Of a DNA stretch of 64,000 nucleotides, positions 46,924 through 58,634 are shown in pieces. Position 1 is the stretch's first letter, and each line of letters begins with the position of its first letter. This stretch comes from Desmodus rotundus (taxonomy: Eukaryota > Chordata > Mammalia > Chiroptera > Phyllostomidae), in contig NC_071397.1 in assembly GCF_022682495.2 (NCBI RefSeq), positions 18,052,739 to 18,116,738 on the forward strand, written 5' to 3'. The translations under genes and the position numbers were made by a program. Under the pieces are notes generated by a model. It ran no database searches and was not told where the DNA came from. It worked only from the letters and a program-made list of their open reading frames with translations.

Positions 46924-47592
46924 CGCAGCCTTTTCACAAAGTATCCAGCTATGTAATATGAAAAATAGAGACATTTATTGAAGAAGATACAAGATACAAG
47001 AAGCATTGTACACAGGACAATGATGCCTCAGTCCCCTTCAAAGTAGGTATCTTGGGACCTCACACAGTTCTCCTAATCTCCATCAGCTACCCCAATGTAT
47101 TTTTCTGAATCTCATTGATGGTCTGAAATCTCTTCCCTTTCAAAGGTGAGTTTTGGGTAAAGCCAGCAGTCAGACGGCGCCAAATCTGGGGTGTAGGAGG
47201 GCTGAGTCACCTGGGTGATTTGATGTTTCGCCAAAAAACTCTACACGAGATGTGATGCATGAGCAGGCCATTTATAGTGAAGTGGCTGCCAATCACTGGT
47301 TACCCATAGTTGTGGCCTTCTGAATAGTTTTCCTGGAGGAATGTCCAAGCTTAATGCAAAATTTGATGCAGATTCATTGCTCTATTCACTCAGTCATTTT
47401 GAATGCAATGGCCACACAGTACACATGCTCACTCAATGGCATCTACTGCCCCCACGGACTAGAACAGTGAGGTCGTCGTTGGTCATGCATGGGCATTCCA
47501 GCCCACTCTTCTTGGCTGCCAGGTTATATCAATGAACATGCAAACCGTTCTCTTATGTTAACAATGGATGAACTTTTTCTGGACAGATCTTG
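46924..47592 (-). mobile_element. Mariner element, internally deleted (copy 2)
   Basis: TA at 46922-46923 and TA at 47593-47594 flank the element. Removing it and one TA restores continuous L1 sequence (GGTG TA TACCCAAAAG), which proves a TA-targeting insertion. The right end is TTTTTCTGGACAGATCTTG; the left end is more diverged. At 669 bp it is shorter than copy 1. The two copies agree over long stretches (GAAGAAGATACAAG, ATGCCTCAGTC, CTCACACAGTTCTCC, CATGCTCACTCA). Confidence 0.93.
46960..47396 (-). pseudogene. Mariner transposase remnant (copy 2)
   Basis: The minus strand begins at ATG 47396 with about 25 N-terminal residues of mariner type (an EQ-ICIKFCIKLGHS stretch with stops). It then jumps to the C-terminal block around a QVTQ-like and PKL-like region. 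The DNA-binding middle and the catalytic core are deleted, so it is more truncated than copy 1. Confidence 0.75.
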
Positions 47593-47594
47593 TA

Positions 47595-47705
47595 TACCCA
47601 AAAGTGGAATTGCTGGATCATGTGGTAATTTTCTGTTTCATTTTCTGAGGAACTACCATACTGTTTTCTATAGCTACTGCACCATTTTAACCAACAGTAT
47701 GTCCA
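47595..47705 (-). mobile_element. L1M remnant, right part
   Basis: TACCCAAAAGTGGAATTGCT, GGATCATGTGGTAATTTTCT and AGGAACTACCATACTGTTTT continue the L1 interrupted at 46923. Confidence 0.88.
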
Positions 47706-48929
47706 TTTGATTATTAAATATTATGATTTATGTGAATTAAACTAATTCATATAAATTAATTCTAATTTACTATATATTATATCTATTTGAATTAAACCTT
47801 GTATTAAAAATGAATATACTGTATATCTCTGCTAAAAATTAAGTTTCAGAAATATAGCATCTAAAAACCAAGTGATACAATGTTTGAAAAAGAAGAAAGA
47901 ATGCATGCAGAAATGGATCAAAATTTTATGGGGCAGTTACAAAGCTGGCTAGAAAACACAGTATTTCAACCATTAAAAATAATTGGGTCTCCAGGAGTGA
48001 CATTATTAAAATAGAACAATCATCAAATTCAGAGTCAGCTAAAGAATAGTTTTTAGAATTGTGAAGAAAGAAGAAAAAAAGTTAGACGTTTTAGTAACTA
48101 ACTAGTAAACAGAAGTATGAGTGAGAAAGTTAAGAAAATGCCATTTGTAACACTTTGATGATGCTCCATTATGGCCACCAATTTGCAATAAAAGAAAAAT
48201 GATTTTAATAGAACATAGACCAAACTCAGGAAAAGGATAAGACACAGATTATGGAGAATTATTTTACATAATGACGGAAGATTTCAAAAGAATTTTTGTT
48301 TGTTTATTTATGTTCTAAAGGCAAGTAGGTTCACTGTGACTGGCTCATTTATTCTTAAGATGCTTTGTCTTAATTTTGTTTTCCATGCATACTTCTTAAC
48401 AGTAATACAACAAAATTAGACATTTGCGACTCAAAAGGTTTTGAAGATTGAAAGAATTTTAACTTTTTTGGCTATAAAAATTTCATGTTTCATGATGATG
48501 CTTTTCTAAAAATATTCAAACTGATTAACAGATGATGCTTTGCAGAAGGAAATAAAATTAGAGAAACAAAAAATAGGGGAATATTTGTAAGTGCTTTTAG
48601 TTTTTATGTTTTGGTGCAAAAATAATTTATTTCTTAGAGAATAACAAGAAATTATCAGAAGTTCAGATGCTGGAATGTTTCTAAACTTAGTTTTTTTTAA
48701 CTTATAGGTCATTAATGTCAATAGAGCTAACCATCCAGCTAATCATAGAAAAGGACCCATGATTTATCTAATAAAATTCAAAACAAATTAGTAATACTAT
48801 TAGGAAATCATAGTAAAACTGAAATGTAATTGAGAATAAAAGAAGTAAAATATCGTATTTTGATTTTACACCACATGTAGCCCATTGTGGACAAGTGTGT
48901 CAGATTATTTATTAGGTGTGCTCACAGTA
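47706..48929. other. No recognised feature
   Basis: Strongly AT-rich intergenic sequence. Confidence 0.4.
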
Positions 48930-49240
48930 AGAATAATCACATAACAAGAACCATATGATTTCACTCTCGTGTGTCTATAAAACAACAAGCCACAGATGAA
49001 CAAACAAACAATCTCACAGACACAGACAACAGTGTGGTGCTTACCGAAGGGGAAGGGGGTAGGGGGCAGATGAAGAGGTTAAAGAAAGTCAAATACGTGG
49101 TAACAGAGGAAAGTGGACTTTGGGTGGTGAGCACACACACAATATACAGGTGATGCATAGTGGGATTGTACACCCGAAACTTATACAATGTTATTAACCA
49201 AAGTTACCCCCCCAAAATTTAATTTAAATTTAAAAATGTC
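48930..49240 (+). mobile_element. L1 3' end
   Basis: ACCATATGATTTCACTCTCG, AACAACAGTGTGGTGCTTAC, GTGGGATTGTACACCCGAAA and CTTATACAATGTTATTAACC are the typical L1 3' UTR order. Confidence 0.8.
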
Positions 49241-49299
49241 ATCAGTAAAAGAAAGTTATGTTGATTTTATTGAAATAAAAAGCTTGATATAGTCTAGCT

Positions 49300-49513
49300 C
49301 AGGGGTGTCAAACTCATTTTCACTAGGGGCCACATCAGCCTCCAGGTTGCCTTCAAAGGGCCGAATGTAATTTTAGGACTGTATAAATGTAACTACTTCA
49401 TAACTAGGGGCAAGGAGCTGGGAGCTACTGCCAGGTAGAAACAAGATACCGGGCTGGACAAAACAAGGTGGAGGGCCAGATTCATCCCACGGGCCTTGTG
49501 TTTGCCACCTGTG
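49300..49513. mobile_element. 214-bp hAT MITE with perfect 8-bp duplication
   Basis: The left end CAGGGGTGTCAAACTC and right end (reverse complement CACAGGTGGCAAACAC) are inverted repeats. GTCTAGCT is duplicated exactly at 49292-49299 and 49514-49521, as hAT transposases do. No coding capacity. Confidence 0.92.
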
Positions 49514-49521
49514 GTCTAGCT

Positions 49522-50504
49522 TGTGAAATTATTAATAAATTGAAAAAATGACATTAACATAAAAATGCGCACGGCCAGGAATATGGCAATGGAACACACA
49601 TGGCTGGTGTACACAGACTGTATAAGCCATTATTTCATCCCCAAACTGACTATGCCACATTTCTGCAGTGCTCAGCTCATAACCTTAATTTACTATGCAA
49701 AGCCCCTGCCTCTGTGAATTGAAATATGAATGGTTTTTAGTATTGTACATAGCATATATGCGTTTTTTGTGAGTTCAGTGAACAAATGGAACATTATTAT
49801 GAGTGCTCTAAAAATTCCATTACAGACACCGAACGGGCACCAAGATCAACTGCAGTCAAGGCGCTTCTTCAGCTATGCGAAGAAACGTAAATTCATACAA
49901 AAAGATTCTAGAGACAGGGGCACTCGCTGGTTTAAACCTAGTATAATGGTCTTTGTAGAAATTGTTCACTGTGAATTCCTTTTTGCCCTTGATTTTTGTG
50001 TTCTCCACTTTGCTCTACTTTTTTATGGCCTATTATCCAGTTAACGTCTTGTTTGTGTATGGGATCCAAGTGTTCCTTGCAAGCAACAGACCTGAGATGT
50101 TAACTGAGTCCTTTGGAATTGCCTAACTTTACCGAGGCTGAGAGTTCAAGAGCCTCTTCAGAACACATATTTTCTCAAGGTTGGACTTAATTATCTTTTA
50201 ATTAAATCTTGGCATAGGGACAACCGTATTCTGGGTGCAGGTCAGAGCAAAGGTTTCTAATCTTTGAAGGTTTTTGTCCCCATCTCAGTTGTGTTTTTCA
50301 TTATCGTCTTGGCAAGCTGGCTGGATTTCTAAATCACATGGAGCTCTGCTTAGACTTTGTATATTTCCAGAGGTGTTTTCCTCCTGAGTGACTAACAGTG
50401 GTAAACTGTTATTACTCTGTTTTCATAGTCCATTTCACAGACAGATTATGTGAACCCTTTTATAGAGGAGTATGGTAACCCAGGGTGGGAAGAAGCTTTA
50501 GGAC
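49522..50504. other. No recognised feature
   Basis: The 104-codon frame at 49730-50044 matches no known family and has atypical, hydrophobic composition; not called as a gene. Confidence 0.4.
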
Positions 50505-50670
50505 TTTGCTATTCAAACTGTGGCTCATCAATCAGCATCTGCGTCACTGGGGAGTCTGGGAAAGCAGCATCTTGGGCCCCGCTCCAGGCCCACTAGATCA
50601 GAATGCACATTTTAGCATCTCTCGTCCCTCAGTTTGTGTGTGCATTAAAATCAGAGGAGCCTAAGCACTT
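50505..50670. mobile_element. MER5A-type hAT MITE
   Basis: TTCAAACTGTGGCTCATCAA, CAGCATCTGCGTCACTGGGG and CAGAATGCACATTTTAGCA match the order of MER5A blocks. Confidence 0.7.
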
Positions 50671-53104
50671 CCTGGTGCTTGGCTCTGTGGTTGCAGCCCT
50701 ATAAAGAGCGTAATTAAGGCGTGTTGTATTTTTGTACCTTACAGCACTATTTGTATAATACTTGTATACTACAATGCTTGTACATGGAATGCAGCTATTG
50801 AACAAGATGATATATTGAATATCTTGGCGATCATTCATCCTGTAGATAAATGTGTTTTGGCAGAAGTTTGGTAAGCACACAAAGTATTCGGAGGGGGCTA
50901 TTAGGTATCGTTTGTATTCCAATGCTGAGAAATGTGTGCTTAAATATTTTCAGGTAAAGGATCATATCTCAGATCATATCCCAAGAATTCTTGTGCAATT
51001 GTTGTACCCTTACCCTTGTGACATCTTATGGTGACGTGGGGTGGGGGGGCGAACATTAATATTAAGTCATACTGGTCAGTGATAGTTATGGGACTCATTA
51101 GCATTCAAATGTGTATAATGTTCAAAATTTAGAAATAATTCTTGATGCCTTTTTTCTCAGTGACTGATTTATATAAATGGCTTAAATTACTCATACTTAG
51201 GCAACATATTCATCTGACCTTAATGCAGGATTTTATAATTTCAGAGGTTTTTTTCAGAATATATTTTCAACTTCTGCCTTCTTAATTTAAAGTTATTATG
51301 TGAATACCCTTCCCCTTCCATCAAACTGTGTATTTATGTTAAGGCCATCTGGGCCGGTGAGGTTCCACAGCCTCCCGTTCAAACCATTGGACCTAGCAGT
51401 CTGTAGGAACTCAGAACTCCTACATTCAAAAGAGACTATTTATTACATGATATTCCACGAGGGTCTAGGGCAGCATCCCTTAATCACACATTAATATCTT
51501 TGCAACATATAAAATAAATGTTCACTCTAAATTATATAAAGCCTCTAAATAGCCTCTTTCTAGTCAGATCAAGTTTTGCCCTCATTACATTTTTTTTTTT
51601 TTTTGCCTTGGTCACAAAATTTCTTCTGTTTTAATAGTTTTTGTCATGTTTTTACATTTTGCAGTTGTGGCTAAAAACAGTAAAGTGGTTAATAACAACA
51701 AAATTAATAGAAAATTTTGGAAAGCTTTAGTTCACCTTTTTCCCGCAAATAGGGAAGACTTATCAAAAATTAACGCGAATAGGTGTTTATTCAAATCAAC
51801 TATAGTCATTCTCCATATAGTTTAGTTCATAACTTCCTCAACATTTAATAATAAGTGTAGTTATAATATATGAGGCTGGGCCTGACCCTATATCTGCTGG
51901 TACCAATTCTCATCACCTCTTCTAAAATAGCCTAAGTTTATTCAATGTGCCAAACAACGTATTTGCTTCACCAGACTGTCAAGCAGCTAGAGGGACCAGG
52001 TAACCCAGTAGTGTCCCATGAGGTATACATGGAAGCTTTCTGTGAAAGCCTTTGTTTTCCTGTCACAGATTCAGCCCTTATTCTCTGCCTGGAATACAGA
52101 TGTAATACCTGGAGGTGCAGCAGCTATTTTGTAACAAAGCGTGAAGACAAAAGCCTCATTCTCAGGATGGTGGAAGTAGAAAACAGAAAAAGCCTATTGA
52201 GCATCCTTAGCAGTCTTGGACTGCCCTGGAATTCCTGTTGCACAGGGCAAGCTTATTATTTAACCTACTGCTTTCAAGTTTCTGTGATTTATGGCTAAAC
52301 TCATTCCTGAATGTTACACTATGTCACACTACCTTTTTCTCTCATTTATTCTTATGTACAGTGAATTGGCTCTACCCACATGCACTCCCAGGCATGATAA
52401 TTACAGCTCAGTACTATGTCCATGCCCCTAATTACTTACCTCACCAATTAGAAACACCTTTAATTTGTGTTAGTTCTCAAGGTTACCTTTCATCTATGAA
52501 GAAGAATTACTGTACAAAGCTTCCTCTCTCATCTTTTGTGCCATTCTGATCTTAAACACATGTTTGCTCAGGTAAAATGATACCCCTTTTCTTCTCATAT
52601 AAATTGCTATTAAACACATAACTAGAAATTCAGGCAAAAGTTTAGAATTATTTAAAAGATATTTTAAAATAACTTTAGATTAAAAATTTAATTGTCAAAT
52701 TCACATTTGTTTTCTTCATTTTTTCTATTGTTTTTTCTGTTCTTATGCAATGTTAATGACAAAAATGGTTAGTAATTGGTCAGCTCAGTATTCAGTTCAG
52801 GTCAAATCAGTGCATTATAATTCAATCCGTTCCATGTGACCCTCTTTCAAATATTCTTGCTCTTTTCTCAAAGTGTTCTGTTCTTGCCTTACAGATTCTC
52901 TTCCTTTTTCTCTTTAACATTTGAAATGTTTATTTTAAAGCTGCGTTCAGATGTTCTGTGGTGTTTAGTGTGAGTGTGATTCCTCATATCTGTGTGTCCA
53001 CTGACTCTCCTGGGCCTCTCGTTTTCTGTGAGCACATCTTCAGAGGTAATTGTGACCTCTACTTAGGAGAACCTTCATGGGTTGGTTTCTTGTTGCTTTA
53101 GCTG
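50671..53104. other. Intergenic sequence
   Basis: AT-rich, with a T run at 51590-51604 that may be an old retroelement tail. The frame at 51945-52298 has no known motif. No named element recognised. Confidence 0.4.
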
Positions 53105-53810
53105 GAATTTGACTATAGACTGAATATTTGTTCCCCCTAAAATTCACATGTTGAAATCCTAGTCCCCAATGTGATAGTAGTTGGAGATGGAACCCTTGGA
53201 GTGATTAGGTCATAAGTGCAGAGTCCTCGTGAATGGGATTCATTCCTTATAAAACAGACATCATCATGCCCCGGCCAGGTGGCTCAGTTGGTTGGAGCAT
53301 CATCCCATCCACAAAAACGCTGTGGGTTTGATTCCCAGTCAGGGAACATACCTAGGTGGCGTGTTTAATCTCCGGTCAGAGTATGGAGGGGAGGCAACTA
53401 TTGATGTTTCCCTCTCACATTAATGTTGCTCATTCTCTCTCTTCCTCTTTCTCTAAAATTAATAAACATATCCTCATATGAGGATTTAAAAAAAAAGACC
53501 CCTTCATGCAAAGTTATAGTGAGAAGAAAGCCATCTATGAACCAGGCAGAGGGCTCTCACCAGACGCGGAATCTGTCGGTGCCTTGATCTTGGACTTCCC
53601 AGACTCCATAACTGTGAGAAAGAAATTGCTGTTCTTTGAGGGATGGGGAGAAAATGCAGACAATTGTAACTGAATAAAAATTAAAAAAAAATTAAAAAAA
53701 TAAATAACCCACAACCTTCAGAAAAATAAAATAAAATAAAATAAATAAAAGCCACTCAGTCTATGGTCTGCTGTTGCAGCAGCCTGACCAGACTAAGAGG
53801 CTCCATGGTG
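53105..53810 (+). mobile_element. MaLR-class LTR interrupted by a Ves SINE
   Basis: The left part is ACTGAATATTTGTTCCCCC, CACATGTTGAAATCCTAGTC, GTGATTAGGTCATAAGTGC and TTCATTCCTTATAAAACAG (TATA). After the SINE come CCATCTATGAACCAGGCAG, TCACCAGACGCGGAATCTG, GCCTTGATCTTGGACTTCCC and CCACTCAGTCTATGG near the end. The order is that of an ERVL-MaLR LTR. An AAAAT-rich tract at 53668-53748 was added inside. Confidence 0.8.
53270..53496 (+). mobile_element. Ves-type SINE inside the LTR
   Basis: It starts CCCGGCCAGGTGGCTCAG with a GTTTGATTCCCAGTCAGGG box B region. Then ATTGATGTTTCCCTCTCAC, CTCTCTCTTCCTCTTTCTC and ATCCTCATATGAGGATTT lead to the A tail. GACATCATCATGC (53257-53269) and GACCCCTTCATGC (53497-53509) are a degraded target duplication (10 of 13). 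Confidence 0.88.
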
Positions 53811-54559
53811 TTCACTGGTTCTGCAAAGGTGTTACCTTTGTCTCCTGGTTTGAGGCTTTCACACTATGGAAAGAGAGAGATTGGGGAAACGTGGCTACTT
53901 CCCTAAGAATAGTGACAAAGGATGGGAAATCCAAATTAGAGTTTGCAAGCTAAGCAGTCCATAGGCTAGTCAGCCCTCAGATATGTTCGGCCTGTTCAAC
54001 CCAGTGTTAGCTCACTCAGCTTTTTACAAAATTGAATTTGTTGGCAACATTTGGACCTCAGAGTACTTCACTTGAAATATGGACTTCTAACACCTTCTGA
54101 AAAGACCTTGCACACTGGTCTCCTAGTCCTCCAAGACAGCGGGGGGAGAAGGAGCATCGCCCCTCAGACTCAGATGCTCTTTCCAGTTCGCAAGTCTCTC
54201 TACTCCCTTTTCGACTCCCAACGCCAAGCCTTTATTTGTCATTTATCACCATCATCATTTGTCATTTATTTGTCATTTGTCATGTGTGGTAGTGTGTTAT
54301 TTTTTCTGTAGACTTAAGAAGAAAGTGCACTCTTTCTTGGAACTCTGTCTTTATCAATAACGAGAAATCACAGGTCGATGAATACAGCAGCATGTTTGAC
54401 AAGAAATGAGAGACTAATGATTAGAGAAAATGGAGAATAATTTGTGCATTTAATATTCAGACAGATGCGTCTCTTTTGAAAGAATACAACTGGGCCCGTT
54501 AACTCATTTTAATTATTAGCTGGGCTCCTACAGACACTTGAGTTTTTCTGCTGCAGGAA
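53811..54559. other. No recognised feature
   Basis: A CATTTATTTGTCATTTGTCA local repeat lies at 54236-54282. Nothing else is recognised. Confidence 0.4.
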
Positions 54560-54680
54560 AGCCAGGCTCTAAAGTCAGTGTAACTTGTGGGGATTTGGAC
54601 AAGCTGGAAAGCTTCTGAGCCTTGATGTCATCATCTGTGAAACCAGAACAATACAACTACCCAGTATAGAAATGAAAATC
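54560..54680 (+). repeat. MIR-like fragment
   Basis: TTGTGGGGATTTGGACAAGC and GATGTCATCATCTGTGAAAC resemble the MIR core. Confidence 0.5.
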
Positions 54681-54944
54681 ATCTGAGGTTGGGGAGGAAA
54701 GCATTTCGGGAATGATCAAGTGTTATTAAAATGTTAGTATCATTTTAATACTTCTACTTCCTTAATTTTTTTTATAATAGCTCAGAAATTATGTCTTAGT
54801 ACTTGTGAATGAATGTTTGTCTTGAGTTTCATACGAAAAAATCTCTTTGCCTAAAAGTTACTTGAGAGCATGAACCAAATAAAATAAAAGCTTACTCTGT
54901 TTTTTGCATACTCACAACTGTGGACCTACTTTTGCCCCACCCTG

Positions 54945-55105
54945 TATGATGGAATGTTACTAATGAAATATTAGTAATGAAGATAAATGAAATCTTGCCA
55001 TTTATGACAACATGATGGACCTAGAGGGCCCATGACTGTTCACTTGATGTTAAAAGTGAATTAAGTCAGACAGAGGAAGACAAATAGGATATGGTTTCAT
55101 CTATA
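54945..55105 (+). mobile_element. L1 3' end, left part (split by LTR)
   Basis: AAATCTTGCCATTTATGACA, ACATGATGGACCTAGAGGGC and AGTCAGACAGAGGAAGACAA are the L1 ORF2 end and 3' UTR. It continues at 56180. Confidence 0.88.
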
Positions 55106-56175
55106 TGTAACAGGGTGCAGCCATGAGGGGGGACCCCAAATAGGGATTTGTAATGGGGTCCAGAACTCAGGGTGTTCAGGAAATATTAGAGAAAAAAATA
55201 TATAGGATGTCCTCACCCCCACCAGTCTGAATTGGGGGATAGGACACATGGAGCAGGGCCATTCAGAGCTGTTTTGTACAGCAACAGCTGTGCAGCTAAC
55301 CTCTGGCATGGTCATTTAACATATCTATAGCCTTTAACTGGTTTCATAGATATGTTAAATAGCTGTGGCTGTGCTTTGAGCCAGGGGGATGGGAGTGACT
55401 TTCACCCAGGGTGTAACTGGGAGGAAACTCCCCCTGGTTACAGGGCCTGTGCGAGATCTTGGAGAAGATTGGCTCCACGCCATGGTGCCATGCCTGCCCA
55501 GACTTACTATGGCAGCCCAGTAAACCTGGAAGAATACGGGAATGCTGGCAGGTGTATCTGATTGTGGGAGGAGTCGGAAATGGGGCTGCAGAGGAAGATT
55601 GGCGCTGGGATTTAAACCCAGGTGTGGCAGCCGTACCAGAGAGGACCACTCAGCTTTGGAGGAGTAGGTTGGGACCACACAGCTTTGGGGTGCTCCCTTT
55701 TGCCACATGGCTTAGGAAGCAGGAGAGACTTTGCTGAGAAGAAAAGGGGAGAAAGGACTCTTGCTGGTGGGCCATAAGAAGGTGTCACATGGCTCTGGAT
55801 TAAGTGGAGATCGTGGCGGGGACACAGTGGATGGTGCCAGGAACTGAGGGGCTACCTGAGCCATGGACTTCTACTTCTTTTCCTGAGATATGGCACCCCG
55901 GATGGGCAGAGGGAGAAGGAAGGACTGTGTATGTTTGGGGGTATTCTAAAGGACTTTAGTATTTTAATGAAGACATTAAGTCATTACTCTAAGTCTGTAT
56001 AACTTTTAAATAAATAATTCCTCTCCTTTTCACCAGTCTCTGGCATTGAGAGACATCTTTCCTCTGGCATCAGGCAAAGCAAACCTCTAGGTAGGGGGGG
56101 AACCCCAGCAGAAAAAGGGGGGGTCCTTTTGGTAATAGTATATCATTCACCTCCCCCCAGGTCTGTTCTATAACA
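55106..56175 (+). mobile_element. Solo LTR of an endogenous retrovirus (1,070 bp) with 4-bp duplication
   Basis: It begins TGTAACAGGG and ends CTATAACA, so it has TG...CA ends. TATA (55102-55105) and TACA (56176-56179) flank it. Excision with one copy restores the L1 text (CATC TATA TGTGAAATC). AATAAA occurs at about 56010 in a TTTTAAATAAATAATTCC context, giving roughly 160 bp of R/U5. A 4-bp duplication suits a gammaretrovirus-like (class I) element. No internal viral gene adjoins it, so it is a recombined solo LTR. Confidence 0.8.
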
Positions 56176-56179
56176 TACA

Positions 56180-56285
56180 TGTGAAATCTAACAAAACAAA
56201 ACAAAAGAATAAACCAAACCAAACCAAAGCAGACCCATTGATATAGAGACCTAGCTGATAGTGGCCAAGGAGAGGGGGTGGAGAA
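56180..56285 (+). mobile_element. L1 3' end, right part
   Basis: TGTGAAATCTAACAAAACAA, ATAGAGACCTAGCTGATAGT and GGCCAAGGAGAGGGGGTGGA complete the L1 3' UTR interrupted by the LTR. Confidence 0.85.
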
Positions 56286-57105
56286 ATGAAAAAAGATAAA
56301 GTTATATCTGTACCTTACACCTTATCCCCAAATAAATTCCAGATTACTCAGACATTTAAACAGAAAGGAAAAAACAAATTATTAAAACACCAAAAGAATC
56401 CATGGGAGAATCTTTTACAATCTTCTGGTGGAAAGGTCAGAAGCAATACAGTAAAATTCAACTGCATAAAAAAAAATCTTTGTAGCAAATGCCACCATAA
56501 GGAAAGACAAAATTGTAAATAATGAGTTAGGGAAAACGGTTGCAAGACATTTCACAATTAAAGCCTAAATTTCTTAATATGTAAGAAACATCTTCAAAGT
56601 TATAAACCAACAATCAAATAGGAAAATAAACAAAAATATAAAAGGATGGAACACAGAAAATGAAATAAAATGGCTCTTGGACCCATGAAAATATACTGAG
56701 CCTCAATCACAGTAAGAGACGGGAAAATGTGATATACTCAGAGAAACCTTTTTTCCTTATCAGATTGGCAAAGATCCAAAAGTTTACTACTACCTTGCAT
56801 TGGAAAAAAGTGTGAGAAGCAGGCCTATGGAGTTTAAATTGGAATTTAAATGGAAACAATTTCTGTGTCATTGTGATAATTTTGTAAATCAATAAAAATT
56901 GTAAATGTCTATCTCCTTGGTCACAACAATTCCAGCTTTAAGATTTTTTCCCCATAGATTTAGTTCTATGAGTGGAATAACATCTCTAAAACGTTTATCA
57001 GAGCAAAAGGAAATAGCCTAAATATTTATCAGCAGGGGACTGGTTCAGTAATGGAATACTCTGCGACAGATTAAAATAGGGAAAGTCTTGAACAGGAAAC
57101 AGTAT
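56286..57105 (+). mobile_element. Older L1M ORF2 C-terminal remnant
   Basis: CCAAATAAATTCCAGATTAC, CCATGGGAGAATCTTTTACA, AAATGCCACCATAAGG, ATCAGATTGGCAAAGATCC and GGTTCAGTAATGGAATACTC follow the order of an L1M ORF2 end. Many stops. Confidence 0.75.
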
Positions 57106-57684
57106 CCATATCTTGTGTGTGTGTAAAATACAAGGTATGAAACATTGTGTATACAGCATTCTGCAGAACTGGTATAAGAGGGGGGAAACCATGTATACAC
57201 ATATGCATTCGCATGAATATGAATGAATACTTCTTAGAGATGCACCAGAAGCTGCTATCATCATTGCCTTTGTGTAGAGGAACTAAGTGGCTAAAATTCA
57301 GAGTTGAGAGAGAAGGGTAAATCTTTTTACCTTGTAAATGTATTGCATTTTAAAAAATTAAATGAAGTTAAAAGTCAGTGTCTTCCAGATTCACATTATA
57401 TAAATGTCAAGAACAGACAAAATAAACTGTGGTGCTAGAGGTCACAGTAGTATGACCTTCACGGGGAGGCCTTGACTGGGGAGGGGCAAGCAGCAGCTGT
57501 GTTGGAGGAGAAGAGCGGGATGTCCTCTACCTCGAACTGAATAGATGGTGGCGCTAAAGGTAAATGCATGTGGACAAATTCATCAGCTCCACATTTAATA
57601 TTTGTGCACTTCACAGTATGTACATTATACTTCAGTACATTTTTAAAAGCATATAATTTAAATAGTGAGAAGGGCAACTGATCT
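57106..57684. other. No recognised feature
   Basis: AT-rich sequence between the L1M and a Tigger element. Confidence 0.4.
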
Positions 57685-58634
57685 CAGTAGTTCTGCCTTA
57701 TCCACCGGGGCATACGTTCCCAAACCCCCAGTGAATGCCTGGAACTGCAGATGGTACGAAACCCGGCTAACTGCCTTTTCCCTATGCACACATACATCCT
57801 GCATAAAAAACAATATAACGGAGCCACTTTAAATCAGAGTCAGAGCTGCCATTCCCGAGGGGCCGCCTGCATGTCTTATTCCTCAAACCTGGGGGATGTA
57901 CACAGGGCGAAGCAGCCTTCGGTCTGGGCCGAAAGCAGCACTGCGTCCCAAACAACTGTTTGTTGTGTCTAGGACTGAAAATTAAAGATGTTCTTCAGAA
58001 TTAGCCTCGCTGTGTTAGCTTATCTGCACCCACAGAAGTTCCTCTCTTCTCTTTGTGTAATTACTCCCCTTGTTTTTCTCATCAACACCCCTTGCCCTCA
58101 CCTCCTAGTCAGAACACCACTTGGATTTATGACAAAGTCAGTGCTTTCCTAGTAGCTATTCTTCTGGCTCTCAAACACTGGTTGCCTCTCCCTTTGGCCT
58201 CTTATTTTTAGGTTAACCCCTATGATAAAGTTCAATTTATAAATTACGCGCATAAAAGTTAACAATAACTAATAATAAGACAGAACGATTACACCAATAG
58301 ACTGTGATAAAAGTTATATGAGTGGCTTTGGGGCCATCATTAATTAAAATAAAGGTCACTTGAACACAGCACTGCGGTACCTTGGCCTTCGGGACAGGTG
58401 GCTGTAGAGCATGAATACTCTGGGCAAAGGGGTTATTCACGGTCAGGGCTGGAAGGAGCAGGGTGCTGAGGAACAGGGGAGATTTCATCATGCGATTCAT
58501 AACAACATTTAAAAGCAACTTAAAACTTGTGAATTGTTTATTTCTGGAATTGTGCATTTAATATTTTCAGACTGCTGAGCAACACTGGTAACTGAGACTG
58601 AGGAAAATGAGACCGTGGATAAGGGGGACCACTG
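57685..58634. mobile_element. Tigger-derived element with a 420-bp internal insert
   Basis: The left end CAGTAGTTCTGCCTTATCC and right end (reverse complement CAGTGGTCCCCCTTATCC) are Tigger inverted repeats. CCCAGTGAATGCCTGGAACT and CTATGATAAAGTTCAATTTA are interior blocks. TTAAAACTTGTGAATTGTTT and ATTTAATATTTTCAGAC come before the right end. About 57796-58216 has no Tigger homology that I see and is probably a later insertion of unknown class. Confidence 0.78.

Noticed and set aside
55352..55737. Cluster of overlapping ORFs at 55.3-55.7 kb as a gene
   Set aside because: They lie inside the solo LTR, differ in frame and strand, and match nothing.
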